Below, piece after piece: positions 1-11,970 of a DNA stretch of 64,000 nt. The notes beneath the pieces are model-generated. The model was not told where the DNA came from. It worked only from the letters and a program-made list of their open reading frames with translations, and searched no databases. Position numbers and translations under genes: made by a program. Origin of the DNA: Acorus gramineus (lineage: Eukaryota; Streptophyta; Magnoliopsida; Acorales; Acoraceae); assembly GCA_030737835.1 (NCBI GenBank), contig CM060851.1, forward strand, positions 2,942,615-3,006,614, in the 5' to 3' direction. Position 1 is the stretch's first letter, and every line of letters begins with the position of its first letter.

Positions 1-1335
1 TACACCACATTTTTAATCACATAGAGATCAAAATCCTTAAAACCGAGTTCTAAAAGTTTCCTTACACCTCTGTTTTATTACATTTTTTACTAGCACACTC
101 CCTATGGGTGGGGAGTCAAATAAATTCTCCTTCTTTCATTTTTTGTTTCATTACATGGGAATATTGGATATTTCCTACATGAAATTTTTTCTATTCATTA
201 TTAATAATTAATTTTTATTCATTATAAATAATTTATTTTTCATGTCTTTGAAATTTTTAATTTACTTTTAACTCATTTTTATTCATTGTTAATCATTTTT
301 ATTTAAATAATTTTTATTCCAAGTCAATATTTAATAAATTTTAGAATATGATTTTATTTATTTGATATTTGAACATCTTGTAGTTTATAGATATGAATTG
401 GGGTAAATTGATCATTTGGAATGAAGATAGGGTAAGAATGAGGAGGTTTTTGGAGTGATAAAAGGATAATGACTCCCTCCAAGTCATACGGAATATTTAT
501 TCCCCCACAATGTAAATAAACAATGAGGTAGCTTTTGGAGATGCTCTTACACTCTGTATTTTTTACATTTTAAAATTCAGTCTTATAATCCTTATTAAAA
601 ATCTAATAAAGCATATACATCGTTAGATTTTTTCTTATACTTATTTAAAATGAATTTATTCAACTCAAAATGGAGCAATATATACTTTTTATCAAAGTAT
701 ATACATCATTAAATGATGTTTACTATTTAAAAAAAAATGAAAACATGTGTAGTAAGAGTTTTGAACTATAAAAATGATTGAGTCTAACAATACTCACATT
801 AACGAGATAAATATTTTGATATAAATTTTTTACATTTTCGATCTATAAATGTATCAAAGCAATTTATTGGACTATACGTTTTATTTTTTATAAAAGCATA
901 TATCTTGTTAGATGATCTATACTATTTCTAAAAAAATTAATACATATTTGAACTAAAATTGGAGCTAAAAAGGGGATATACGCAACATTATACTTTTGGA
1001 TAGATCAAGCATCACTTCAGTTCTTATCGTGTTTGAAAACAATAAAAAAAAATGGCTTGCTTTGATAGGCTGGGTAAAGTGGTGTCAACACGAAAAGGAA
1101 AAATCCATTGAGATCTACATTTGTGTTTTGTTTGTTTTCTCACTGTCAAAGGTGTCTAAACATGGATCTAAATGGTGTTTAAAATAATATTCAAATATCA
1201 TTTGAGACTAACAAAAATTGACATGATAAACACATGGCATCACACCAAACAGTGGATAAACCATTAGGAATGGGCGTTGGATACATTCATTCCATTTTAT
1301 ATTTCAGGTTTTTTATAGTAGATAATACTGAAGGG

Positions 1336-1588
1336 CATTATTACACCACCGATATTGTTTTCAGCCCGAATTTCAGTTTAACGACGCATATGCTCATGTG
1401 AACAAGGCATATATTTCAAAAGGATTCTTTTACATTTTTTATAAATGCATCTATGCAATTCATTGGAGTATATAATTCATTTTTTATAAAAGCATATAAC
1501 TCATTAGATGAAGTTTACCATTTTTAAAAAATTCAAAACACATGTAAACTGAAATTGAAGTTAAAAATGGAGCTCAACGTTACATTAT
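1336..1588. repeat. MITE, GTTACACC-type terminal inverted repeats
   Basis: The left end reads CATTATTACACC and runs into a TTTTCAGCCCGAATTTCAG tract. The right end is its imperfect inverse, with ATGGAGCTCAACGTTACATT. The interior (CATATGCTCATGTGAACAAG, then an AT-rich core with CATTAGATGAAG) matches the copy at 34076-34347 in order. It has no coding capacity, so it is a non-autonomous element. The superfamily was not determined because no clear target duplication is visible. Confidence 0.6.
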
Positions 1589-1889
1589 CCAATACGAAAG
1601 TATTTTCTCATGGTCCTGTAACTTTTATTATATAAAAACATCCACAAGTTGGTGATTATATTTTGTTCAGGTGATTATACGAAAACATCCACACTGTTAT
1701 GCACTTTGTGAAGTTGTTAAACTTCTACACTGTTATTCATTTCTTGGAAGTGTTATGTTGACCATATACACTATTATGCATGTTGATACGATGTTAAATC
1801 TAGTAAGCTGATATCTATCTTTGTACATTGTTATAGAATTAACATATACAAATAATATATGGACAGAAGAAACTGTGGCCCCATTGAGT

Positions 1890-2160
1890 TTGTGTCATTA
1901 TGGGATGAAATTTGATTCCATGTAAGATTATTAAGAAAGTGTATAAAATTCAGTGTTTGATTGATGATAATCTAATTGTGGGTCTCACTAGAATTAAAAT
2001 CCATCCATGAAAAAATACGGTGGAATCATATTCCCATGATGGTAATCTCAAATTCCATCTAGAATCATAAATTAGATTCTTATTATAACCTTTATAAATT
2101 AATGAAATTACTATATACAAGTTGGTAATTGATTAAAAAAAACTTGTAATTAATTTCCCC
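1890..2160 (-). repeat. Inverted, degraded copy of the 31.8-kb MITE family
   Basis: The tract GTGGGTCTCACTAGAATTAA followed by AATCCATCC is the reverse complement, with a few differences, of the tract around 32270-32320 (TTTTAATTCCAGTGGGACCC then ACAATTA). The flanking TTGATGATAATC also matches in inverted order. The ends are eroded and the borders are approximate. Confidence 0.45.
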
Positions 2161-3362
2161 TAGAACCTTTATTTGTTTTTAAAATTAGAATAAAAAACAG
2201 AATTCCGATGAACATCATAAACGAGATCTTCCTTATAATTAGTTATATATTAACCCATCTTTAGAGTGTGACATGGTTTCTTATAATAGATTGGTATTCT
2301 ACGACAATTATCAAAACAGTTCTCTTTTTATTATACTTTTTTTTTTTTTTTTGTGAACATCAATTTTGTATTGAGAGTGATTCCTGTTTTCACCCTTCAG
2401 AATTAATGTTGGATTTTATACTAACTTATCTTCTCATAATATCAGAATTTGGATTCAATGTTGGAAAAATATGACAAATAAATATGACAAATCCCTAACG
2501 CAGATTCAAAACAGTTTTTCCTCTTGTACGTGGCAAACTCACATCCACATGTTTATTGTGTATTTTTGCGACGCTTAAAAATCCACCAAAACAATGCTTT
2601 TGAAAAACCAGATTATTCATGCAAGAATTTCAAAATCTCAGCATTCGAAGGCAGAGAGAGGAACGGAGAGGAGAACAAAAATTTGTTGAAACTTTACAAC
2701 GAGTTGTATCAATTTCACAATTATACAGAAAACTGTCATTATTTTAGAAAGTTTGCAAGGGGTTTATTCAAAGTTTTCCCAGTGTGTACTAAAAACAAAA
2801 ATTCCCTGTAACTGAAACTACTCCAGGCCTCTGGCCTCAACTCTCAAGTACCAGAATTTTGAAAAACAATATCTAGAGTTGAAATCCACCATCACTGGTG
2901 TATCCAAATCCATGTGACAATTATTATTTTATATATATTGCAAAACCATTTGTAGAAAAAAAATTGACTCAACTCATCACAAGCCCAATAAAGGAACAAA
3001 ATCTCAGAATAGACACTTCAATTGAATTTCTGATCTGCTATTCCACATTCCATCTGGAACAAAGGTTTTTACCTTTCAGAAATTCCAACACAAATTTTCT
3101 TCCAATATGGTGTCTGAAACTGTTATTTCCTTAATATTCTTATTGCACGTGAAATACAGATACACAAGCAATCAGAATCAACCTGAATGATAGAGAACAA
3201 GCATCTACTTACAGAGCATGAGCTTTGTGTCTGATGCTGATTTGATTATGGCAATCTCGACAAATTCTGTTGCAGCAACTTCATAAATTTACACTTGCAC
3301 ACATGTGCAGAGGTCCCCCAGATAGAAACATAGATGGTTTTACATTCCAGATGCTTTGCTTT

Positions 3363-6300
3363 TTAAGCTGGGACAGTTTCACGAAGCTTGTCCTTCTCTG
3401 AAGGAACCAGACTGTCGTAGTAATCAATGAGAACTTTCCACCCACCTGGGCACATAAACCCATCCGGTGGGTTTTCACGGTTCTTCGCCAAAGTTCTCAT
3501 CTGTAAAAACAAATCAGGAATTTTTGAATCAGCTCCAATGCCAATGTCTACCAATCTTGATGCCAATGTGCAATTCTTTTGATGCTATAAGAAAGGAAAG
3601 CAAATGATGATAAGTGGGAAAAGCTACCTTAGTGCCAGATATGAAGAGAAAATCTTGGGGCCTTGATGGATCGAAGAAAGCCATTTTCATCTGCGTCTTG
3701 TCATATGCAGCCACCTGATGTCACACGTGAAAGAAGCAAAAACTGAGATCTCACATTAATATATGCAATTTACATAGTAGGAAAGGCACTTCAATGAACA
3801 TGTCACACATATCCGATACAAAACATGAGAAAATACTTGTTGGACGCATGTCGGACACGTTCCACACATGTCCAACATTCAAAAATAATTTTCTAAAATT
3901 CAAACACAAGAACTTGTTGGACATGACGTTAAAACATAACATTTATATGGAATGATATTATAAATTTTTTCATAAACAGTAATATAAAGTTTATGCTCAC
4001 ATGAAGTTAAATGATGCTACAAATCTTAATGTTAATAATTGACACACAATCATATTATATCAACTTTTTATAGTTTATGGATAGGCACTCTGTTTTTTTC
4101 TCAAATAATCATAAGCTAATCATATATATTATTTATTTATTTATTCGTTGTACAATCTGACTCATGTCTGTGTCCTAGTTTTTAGAATTATTTTGTCACC
4201 GTGTCTATATCCTTGCTCCATGGTAAGTCTAGATGAATGGAAATGTACAAGCTAAAGGTTTGGTTGTTCCTAATAAATAAAAGCTCCATATTTTTTTAGT
4301 ATATAAAAAAATTCAAAATCTAATCATACAAAGAAAAGATTTACAGTCTAGAGATGATTTAGATAGACGCAATGTGTACAAGGAGAAACAGAAAAACTAT
4401 TAGTGAAAAAAATCACCTTGAATGCATATGCAATGATATTTTTAGTTATCTAAGATACAAGGAGAAGAATTATGAGCCTCATTATACCTTGAATGGAAGA
4501 ATGTTTAACTTTTCAAGTCCTGGGGCCATAGACAGAACCTTCTTCCCGTGGTCAGCATCATAGAGATCTCTTTTCTCAACAGGGTGGCTCATACCAGCTG
4601 GGTCCCTGCCAACAATGTAGAAATTGGCACCAGCATTTATACGAGCCTTGGCATGCCACTGTACTTCAGTTGGGCCCGCATAATGCATGGGGGACGGAAA
4701 GATTGCAACAACTGTGGTCTCCGGATTTAAAACACCGTCTTCAAGAACCTTCAACATTAAACAATTATCAGTTACACGATAGAGAGATGTAACATGTCAT
4801 AATAATTGTCGCCTAGAAAAATTTCAGAAAACATTATTTGATACAAGCGTAAACGAATTTATTTTAAAAAAAAAAAGATCTATATTGATCGGCATGCACT
4901 TTTGCTACAAAAATGAGCACATAGATTAAAATGGAAATGACAGAGAGTATTTGTAATTAAAAAGTTTAATGGACATGCTCGCGTCAATAAGAGTTTGGCT
5001 AAGCATGGTAAAGCACTGCTTTATTCATTTGGAGCTTCTGATTAGATAAGATATTTTCCAAATACCATTCCTCCCTGCTTAGGTGATGTGTTGCAAATCA
5101 ATATATTTCTTGATTTGAATTGCTACACAACAATCAATGTATTTCATATTAATGGATCATCTGAGCCCCAGGCCCCATTACACCAAAATATAAAAGAAAT
5201 ACATATATAACTTGGATGTTAATATTTCAAGTTAATGGTTACAAATGCACAATATATAAGTCATAATAGAATGTAGATGTCATGTGTAGTATAACCTAAA
5301 GAGTATCATTAATAGGACGTGAAGAAGAAAGAACAAGAACCTTTTCATGTTGCTTCATTCGCCAACTAAGTGGCACATCGTCTGCTTTGGTGTAGCCTCC
5401 CAAGGGGTGAAGCAAGAGTATTGGATTTTTATAGCCCATCTCTAAGAGGCGCCGACGAGTGTCTGTCATCAGCAAAGCATGCCCATTGTGAACAGGGTTC
5501 CTTAGCTGAAAGGCGAACACTGCATCGGCATTGCGCCGAGTAAATTCTTCACGAAGTTGGGTAGGAGAAAGCCGATACTGATCAAGCCCATCATTGTACT
5601 TGATCGGTTCTATAACCTCCAAATCCCCTCCGATAAGCCAATTTCCAGCTTTGGCAATTGTCTGTTCAACATACGGAAGTCCAGGGGCAGTTGTTCCCCA
5701 TGTTCTTGCAATCCGTTCTTCTTTGTTGTGCTTATAGATCTCAATGCTGAATAAAAGGAAGAGGAATTATAAGATGACATGTCTGGGATGAAAATGTGTG
5801 TGCAAGCTCTCTGTATAATGCATGGTGACATCAGGTATAATATCCACAGTCTACATACTAAGTATAAAACCATGATGAAATAAAGATGGGCAATGAAAAT
5901 TAAGTTTGTCAATAACAGATGTTAGAGATCTCACCTATCATACACTAACAATAAAAAAAGATTTCATATAAAAATCACACCAGTGCTCCAATATAATGCA
6001 TCTTTGGTCAACAAAAACTTCGTAGTTATAGATTTTGAAATTTCCTTTTTCTCAACAATACATTATGTCATTCTTTAAATAACCACAACACTTGATCAAA
6101 TCTATATCTTTTATTTGATTTCACAACAGAAATCACTTTAGCATGAAAAGTGGGACAGTCAAAGAAAAAGAGTATCACATCTCAATGAACTCTTTTGAAT
6201 TAGCAAATAAAACAGTTTAGAGATAAGGGGACACATTTCCCATCTATTTGGTAAGTCATAGTGAGTATAAATCTATTTTGATGCGAGCTGCCATCGCAGA

Positions 6301-9300
6301 TTTTCATAGGACATTTTATTAACAAAGGCAATATTCCAATGCATAATATAGGTTCTTGGGGTTTCATCTAGACTTTATTGCAAAAATATTTAAATTTCCC
6401 ACAGAACCTTCTCGCATGTAATTTTATTTAATAAATGGTGCCAGATCTCAACCGGTTATAGTCAAGAACATGCACATCAATTACTTGGCATACTTAACCA
6501 GAAAAGTTGGTCCTCTGATTTTCATATAATATTTTATTGCTCTGAGGAAAAAAAATTGGGTAAAGATAAAATAGCAGCTGGGAAGCAAATTTGAAAGGGA
6601 AAAAAAAGAACAGATAGAGCCTTAAGAACATGGAGAAGGCAAATAAATATTGATCAATTTGGTCATGATTAAAAAAAAAATTGACATTTCATGTTTAATT
6701 GAAGAATCTATCTTTTAATTTCTACTTCCCAAAAAAAAAAAATTAATTTATCAACATATTTCAAAATCATGTTGTTAAGACATTTTCCTCCAATTTCCAT
6801 TTTTTTATTAATATTTGTATGAGCTAAAATGTAAGAACAGGAATACATTAATGATTTAATTCACAAGTATAATCTAACAGAAGAATACAAGAAAGCACAA
6901 CAGATATGGAAAGAGACACTGCCTTTGTTCTAGCCTATGTGTGCATCATTTAACCTGATGCAACCAAGCCTTTGAAGACAGGTCATGGACCCAAGAGCCA
7001 TGACTCAGTCTTGGCCTCAATCCACTACCATCAGAGCTAGAAGCCTAGAGTATTGACATATATAATTCGCTAATAAAAATACTTGTGATTCCATTCCAGT
7101 GGAACTCCAATGAGGGTCCTGGTGAATAATAAACTGGAGAATGTAAGGGATGTTCACAAATCTGAGCTTGAAAGCCAATAGAATAAAATTAGTAAAAGAA
7201 GTTTCTAGTGCATTTATTGAGGTACTGATAGATGAAGGGCTCTAGATGGTTAGGAATATAAAAAAAGATTATTTCAAATATATTATTTGATAACACAGAG
7301 ACATGTCGAGATACAAGCAGATGAAATGAAAGAGCATGAGAGTGGTACAAAAGACAATAGAAGGAAATCAGAAGACAAAAAGCAGAGTCATGTTGTATGG
7401 ATTCAAATATAATAATATTTATTTTCAACAAGTAAGGAAGACCAAAGATGCATGGAAAATGTGAGGATTTTCTGGTGCAGAAAAAAAAAAACAAAAAAAA
7501 ATATATTAGAACCAAAAATCTAGTCGAGAAAATGATGTAACTTTAATGGGAAATAAAAGCATCGAGAATCATCTTAAATGGTTTGGATGTGATAATGTTT
7601 CCCAATTGCAGCAACTATAACACAACATGAGCACTTTACAGTTTCTAGGGTTGGGAAGAGGAGGAAACGTAATTCAATTTGGATGTAGGTAGTCATTAAA
7701 GGAAAACAAAGTTTATAAACTTTCTCAAACTCAAATTAGAATATCATTGATCATTCTTCTGGGATAAATTTTGATCTTTTGTAATTTTATGATATCTTTA
7801 GGAAATAGAAATACAATAATAAATCACAAAAAAAGGCTGTGTAAGTTTGCCCGTGGCTATCGCATGGTTCTGAATTTTTAGGATGGTACTTTATTGAGGT
7901 GTAAAACTTTCCCATGTAACATCACAAATTTTGAACAAAAAGTACAGGACTTCAGAATAATCTGTGAGTACTCATTGTGTTTCATTTTTTTTTAATCTTT
8001 TCTAAAAAAATTCAGAACTCAACAATGAACAAACCACAGATGGACTTGAAGATCCAAGCACTTATCATTTTCTATCAAATTGGTCAAGTCAAATTTCCCA
8101 AAAGAATCTTATGAATAGGGATAAGGTGCATGCATGTTACTCTACATGATGATTCACAAGGCATTTGCATCCAATTGTAATGCATCTGATTATAAAAGGT
8201 GCCCACAGCCTCTACTGTTTCATTTTCAAAGATGAATGAATGGCGAAGACTACAGTATATGACAAAGTTAAACCAGAATCTAAATGGGGCATAATACACT
8301 CCAGAGGAGACCGTTACGATCCATATAACTCACTATTCTCAAAGTCATCTTTAAAAAAAGGAATAAAAACACTATATGAAATATAAACCAAAATCTATAA
8401 AAAAATGTGGAATTACACAAACAATCCTCTTAAATCACCAGTCCCATAATTTCCATTTCATTTTTTGAGTTTCCAATGCAGAGAGAATTATAGAAAGGAA
8501 ACTTCATTTTCCATTCTGGTAAATAAAGGCAGGTTACCTAGTTTCTATAAGGGGATTTGATTTTCCACACTGTAAAACAAACCAGTACTAAAATAAGTTT
8601 AACAGTAAGATAAGCAGCTATTATGATCAAACAATATAAAACTCAATTAAAATATTCCCAACATGAAAATCATGTGAGAGCCAGAGATCTCACCAGAAAC
8701 ACTAAAAATTTGAGAAACATGTGAGAATCAACCAACCAGATTGATTCCCAACACCTACCATGACCATTCACAATGAATGACACAACTAACACAAATACAG
8801 GGCTTTCATTCAGTCGCCACATAAATATATCATCAACCGACCAAATTCATCACCAAATAATAAAAGAAATTCACCCACACTAAACAGTGTATTCTTTTGA
8901 TTCTAACATGAACTGGAGGTTATTCAATCAATACCACCAAATGCATTAGCAAAATGTTACACTCAGTCCATTTTACAATATAAAACACAGACCATACATG
9001 TTTTAATTTTTTTTTAAATCATATACCTCATCTAATGAAGAATGTACTTTTATAAAAATTGAAGTATATATACTCCAATGAATTGAATTGTTCCATTTAT
9101 AAATAAAAAAATGTGAAAAATTTCAACAGGGTAAGTGGAAAGTGCTACATTTGAGATGGTAAAAAGGATCGAGTGTAACAGAGCTCAATGCGTGAACACA
9201 AAATAAAAAATTCAAAGAATCTGAACCAAACCCAATTACCCAAATTTAAAATAAAAAAAAAATGCAAATAGAAAACCAGATCTCCCCTTACTTGCTAAGA

Positions 9301-9770
9301 ATCGCGACCGGCTTATCGTCGGCCCCAACAAGAACAACCTTGTCGGACTCGCCGATCGCGCGCCTCTGCGAGTCGTCAATTGCGAGCACGATCGGCACGG
9401 ACATGTTGACGACGGACCCGTCCGCGGCGCGGAGCGAGTTAAAATGAAGAGTTTGGAGGAACTCAGTCTCTCTCATGAAACCGGAGAGGGGGCTCGCCCA
9501 CCCCTCGCTGAGGACGTGAACCCACTCCACGTCGATCCTCGAGAGGCGGACGCGCGCGCCAGTCGACGCGGCCTCCCGCCGCTTCGCGTCGCGGAGGGGC
9601 TCCGGGACGACGAGATCGACGAGGCGGCCGCCGTCGGGTTCGATGAGCGCGCACGACGCGCGCGAGCGGCGGAGGGGGGTCGGACGCTGGGGAGGGGTGG
9701 CGCGGACGAGGCGGCGGCGGCGGGGGGTGAATGGGGGGGATGGGGTGAAGAGGGAGGCCATGGAAGCCAT
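3363..9770 (-). CDS. APS: ATP sulfurylase, plastid-type, five exons
   Basis: Catalyses ATP plus sulfate to adenosine 5'-phosphosulfate and pyrophosphate, the first step of sulfate assimilation. Coding exons (minus strand): 9770-9292, 5746-5341, 4748-4488, 3714-3628 and 3500-3363. All junctions are GT-AG and the frame is continuous, giving 456 residues, close to the usual plant length. Residues 1-45 or so are rich in Arg, Ser and Pro, as expected for a chloroplast transit peptide. The body shows [11 protein letters not shown] (the nucleotide-binding [10 protein letters not shown] motif), [47 protein letters not shown] and the ending [15 protein letters not shown]. The first ATG (9770) is used; a second in-frame ATG follows at 9761. 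Exon 1 is extremely GC-rich and the later exons are not. A TATA box lies about 60 bases upstream, and exon 1 carries a miR395-like site. Family assignment is firm; the isoform is not resolved. Confidence 0.95.
5747..9291 (-). other. Intron 1 of the ATP sulfurylase gene, 3.5 kb
   Basis: The donor (AGCAA then GTAAGG) and the acceptor (TTCAG) bound this intron. It is AT-rich with several A or T runs. The only distinct insertion I see is the MITE at 8955-9180, close to the donor. No open frame in it resembles a known protein. Confidence 0.85.
8955..9180. repeat. MITE in APS intron 1, GTTACAC-type ends
   Basis: The left end TGTTACACTCAGTCCATTTT is mirrored at the right end by AAAAAGGATCGAGTGTAACA, giving about 23 bp of imperfect terminal inverted repeats on a 226-bp element. 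The AT-rich core, with ACCTCATCTAATGAAG and AGTATATATACTCCAATGAA, is the inverse of the core of the copies at 1336-1588 and 34076-34347. It is non-coding. Confidence 0.65.
9444..9464 (-). promoter_or_regulatory. miR395-type target site in APS exon 1
   Basis: The minus strand reads GAGTTCCTCCAAACTCTTCA here, within the codons for the EFLQTLHF part of the protein. Against the canonical miR395 (recalled from memory) it pairs along nearly the whole length, with a mismatch at miRNA position 1, a U-U mismatch at position 7 and a G-U wobble near position 14. ATP sulfurylases are established miR395 targets and the site sits at the equivalent place in the Arabidopsis gene. Whether the seed mismatch weakens cleavage cannot be seen from sequence. 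Confidence 0.75.
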
Positions 9771-9827
9771 GGATGGAAGGTTTTGAAGGTTTTTCGGGGT
9801 TGGGGAAGGGGAAGTGAAATGTGGGTT

Positions 9828-9837
9828 TTATTTATAG
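9828..9837 (-). promoter_or_regulatory. TATA box of the ATP sulfurylase gene
   Basis: The minus strand reads CTATAAATAA about 58 bases upstream of the ATG. This predicts a start near 9800 and a leader of about 30 bases. Confidence 0.65.
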
Positions 9838-10067
9838 GGGCTGGTTTGGTTTTTTTTATTTATTTATTTGAAATTTTTGGGGGGATGAATCTGGACTGTT
9901 TTTCTTTTCTCTCACTTTCTTGGAAAGGAGGGAATCTTGGGGAGGCAACTGAGGAGGATTTGATCACCTTCTGGTCAGGTTAAGGAAGAGTGTGAAATTT
10001 AGTCAAAAGACTGTAGGAGAAGAACAGTTTAGGGTTATCAGGGGTCTCATTTTTAATTAGAGAAATA

Positions 10068-10775
10068 CTAGTTTTCTTCCACGCGCACGATGTGCATATA
10101 AATAAAAATATATATTTTAAAAAAACTATCTACAAACAATGCCTTTAACTTTTTCAACTTATTTATATACAATATAATATACCATGTAATATATACATAA
10201 ATGATATGATAAATTTTTTAATAGTGATTTAATAAATATTTTATAAAATTTATTATGAAATTACACATAAAAGAGATATGTTACAATTGAAAATGAGTTT
10301 TTTGCATATATACCTCTCAACCAATCCTATATTGTAAAAAAAACATCATTTGAAACTCTCAAACCAACAATATGGATCGAATAGATAAAAAAAAAAACAT
10401 TCATGTATAATTTAAATCCTTTTGAATAATATGATTTATTAGAGTATATATACAAAAAAAACCAATAATTAAATTATTCTCAAAATACTTTAAAAATTCC
10501 TAACTTTTCAAGTGTAATTCTGATTGGGGTGATCAATAGCTCGTTGGAAAAAGCTTTTCGATATATACTTATGACTGTGAAATAAATATTTCTCAAAAAT
10601 GACTATTCCATGATAAAAAGAGAGATCAAATGTTGAAACTCATATTTGACCCCAAATTAGTTATTTATCACGTATACTCCATATGAATATCTCAATCTAA
10701 ATCTAATAAAAAATAATTAAAAAATGATGATGTGACAAGATCACCACCATTCATTCAACATATAATTAATATAGA
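10068..10775 (-). mobile_element. Non-autonomous Helitron-like element, copy A
   Basis: On the minus strand the element begins with TC after a flanking A (TCTATATTAATTATATG). It ends in CTAG followed by a flanking T. A short GC hairpin (GCACATCGTGCGCG) lies about a dozen bases before the CTAG. This is the Helitron signature: 5' TC, subterminal hairpin, 3' CTRR, insertion between A and T. It is 708 bp with no coding capacity. The internal tract ATTGGGGTGATCAATAG recurs in copy B next to it. Confidence 0.6.
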
Positions 10776-10784
10776 TACATAAAT

Positions 10785-11970
10785 ATAGTCTTCCCCACGC
10801 ACAATGTGCGTGTAAATAAAAAAAATATTTTGAAAAAACTATGTACAACCAATACCAAACCCTCCACCAACCTTATATTGTAAAAATATCCCATTTAAAA
10901 CTCTAAAACCAACAATATCGCTCAAATAGATAAAAACATGATGTTTATGTACAATTTAAATACTTTAGAATTAGGGGTGTAACTTGAACTGGTTAAATCT
11001 AACCCAACCCGAAATTTGGGTGGACTTGAGTTAGGATTTTAGCATTCAGGTTTAACTCGAGCCCGAACCGAAACAACCCGAACTTAGGTTGGGTTGGGTT
11101 TGGGTTTGGGTCAATGGTTCAGGTAATCTAAATCAACCTGAACTCAAAGTTTTCATATTTAAGTAAAATATTCTAAAAAATTATTATTTTTTAAATTTTA
11201 TAAAAGGTTCTAAATGATTTATTTTTATGTATAATATTTCACTTTTATAGTATATTTATTCATTTTTTATTTTTTGTTTCGTGGAGAATGGACTCTTACA
11301 AAGTTTTAATTGTTTAAAAAACCTGAACTCAACCCAACCTGAATCAAGCCCGAACTCAACATAACCTGAATCAAACCCGAACAGAACCCGAACACGAATA
11401 AAACTCGACGGGTTGGTTTCAGGTTGAGCTTCTCAAACCAGATGGTTGGGTTGGGTTTCTCCAACATTGGATTAGGTTCAGGTTGAGCTAACCCGACCCA
11501 ACCCAACCCACCCAAGTTGCACATTTATTAAAGTAACAAATCATCAGTGATATTTTGCTAAAATGTGATTTTTTTTAGAGGTATATATTCAAAAATTCGG
11601 TATTATTTGGCGAATATGGATGATATTATGTATAGATATCAAAAAACCCAAGAATTATATTATTCCCAAAATTCTTTAAAAATTTATAACTTTTCAAGTA
11701 TAACTCTGATTGGGGTGATCAATAGATCATTGGAAAGAGCTTTTCAATATATACTTATGACCGTGAAATAGATTTTCCTAAAAATGATTATTTGAATATG
11801 AAAAGTGAGATCAAATGTTAAAACTTAAATTTAATTGAAAATTACCTCTTTATTATCTATATTTCATGATTATCTCAATCTAAATCTCATAAAAAATAGT
11901 AATAATAAAAAAATATGATGACATGGCACAATCTCCACCATTCATTCAACATATCTTTAAAATTCTAAGA
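10785..11970 (-). mobile_element. Helitron-like element, copy B, carrying a nested MITE
   Basis: This element parallels copy A. It has the hairpin CACGCACAATGTGCGTG near its 3' side, shares the segment around TTTTCAAGTATAACTCTGAT and ATTGGGGTGATCAATAG, and has the TGTTGAATGAATGGTGG tract near its 5' TC end at 11970, preceded by A. Its 3' end reads CTAT rather than CTRR, so the terminus is mutated or slightly misplaced. It is split by the MITE at 10975-11524. Without that insert it is about 640 bp. Confidence 0.55.
10975..11524. repeat. MITE with GTGTAACTTG ends nested in Helitron copy B
   Basis: The left end GGTGTAACTTGAACTGG is mirrored by CCCAAGTTGCAC at the right end. Both arms are then filled with short CCCAACCCGAA-type tracts in opposite orientation, so a long imperfect stem is possible. 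The homology between the two Helitron copies stops at these borders, which defines the insertion. It is non-coding. A clear target duplication is not visible; hAT-like is a guess. Confidence 0.55.

Larger units (their letters stand above)
1..2790. other. Intergenic AT-rich DNA with degraded MITEs
   Basis: No gene is recognisable here. The stretch is AT-rich and holds diverged pieces of the dispersed inverted-repeat family whose best copies lie at 1336-1588 and 34076-34347. A further degraded piece lies at roughly 545-990, ending in the same kind of terminal motif. Open frames in this part are short and show no family resemblance. The right edge should include the 3' untranslated region and downstream flank of the ATP sulfurylase gene, but I could not fix its polyadenylation site. 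Confidence 0.6.

Noticed and set aside
9444-9983. Long plus-strand frame opposite APS exon 1
   Set aside because: A shadow of the GC-rich minus-strand exon; its protein is low-complexity and the exon itself is secure.
11041-11110. GGGTTGGGTTTGGGTT tracts resembling telomere repeats
   Set aside because: They are not exact TTTAGGG repeats and belong to the inverted arms of the MITE at 10975-11524.
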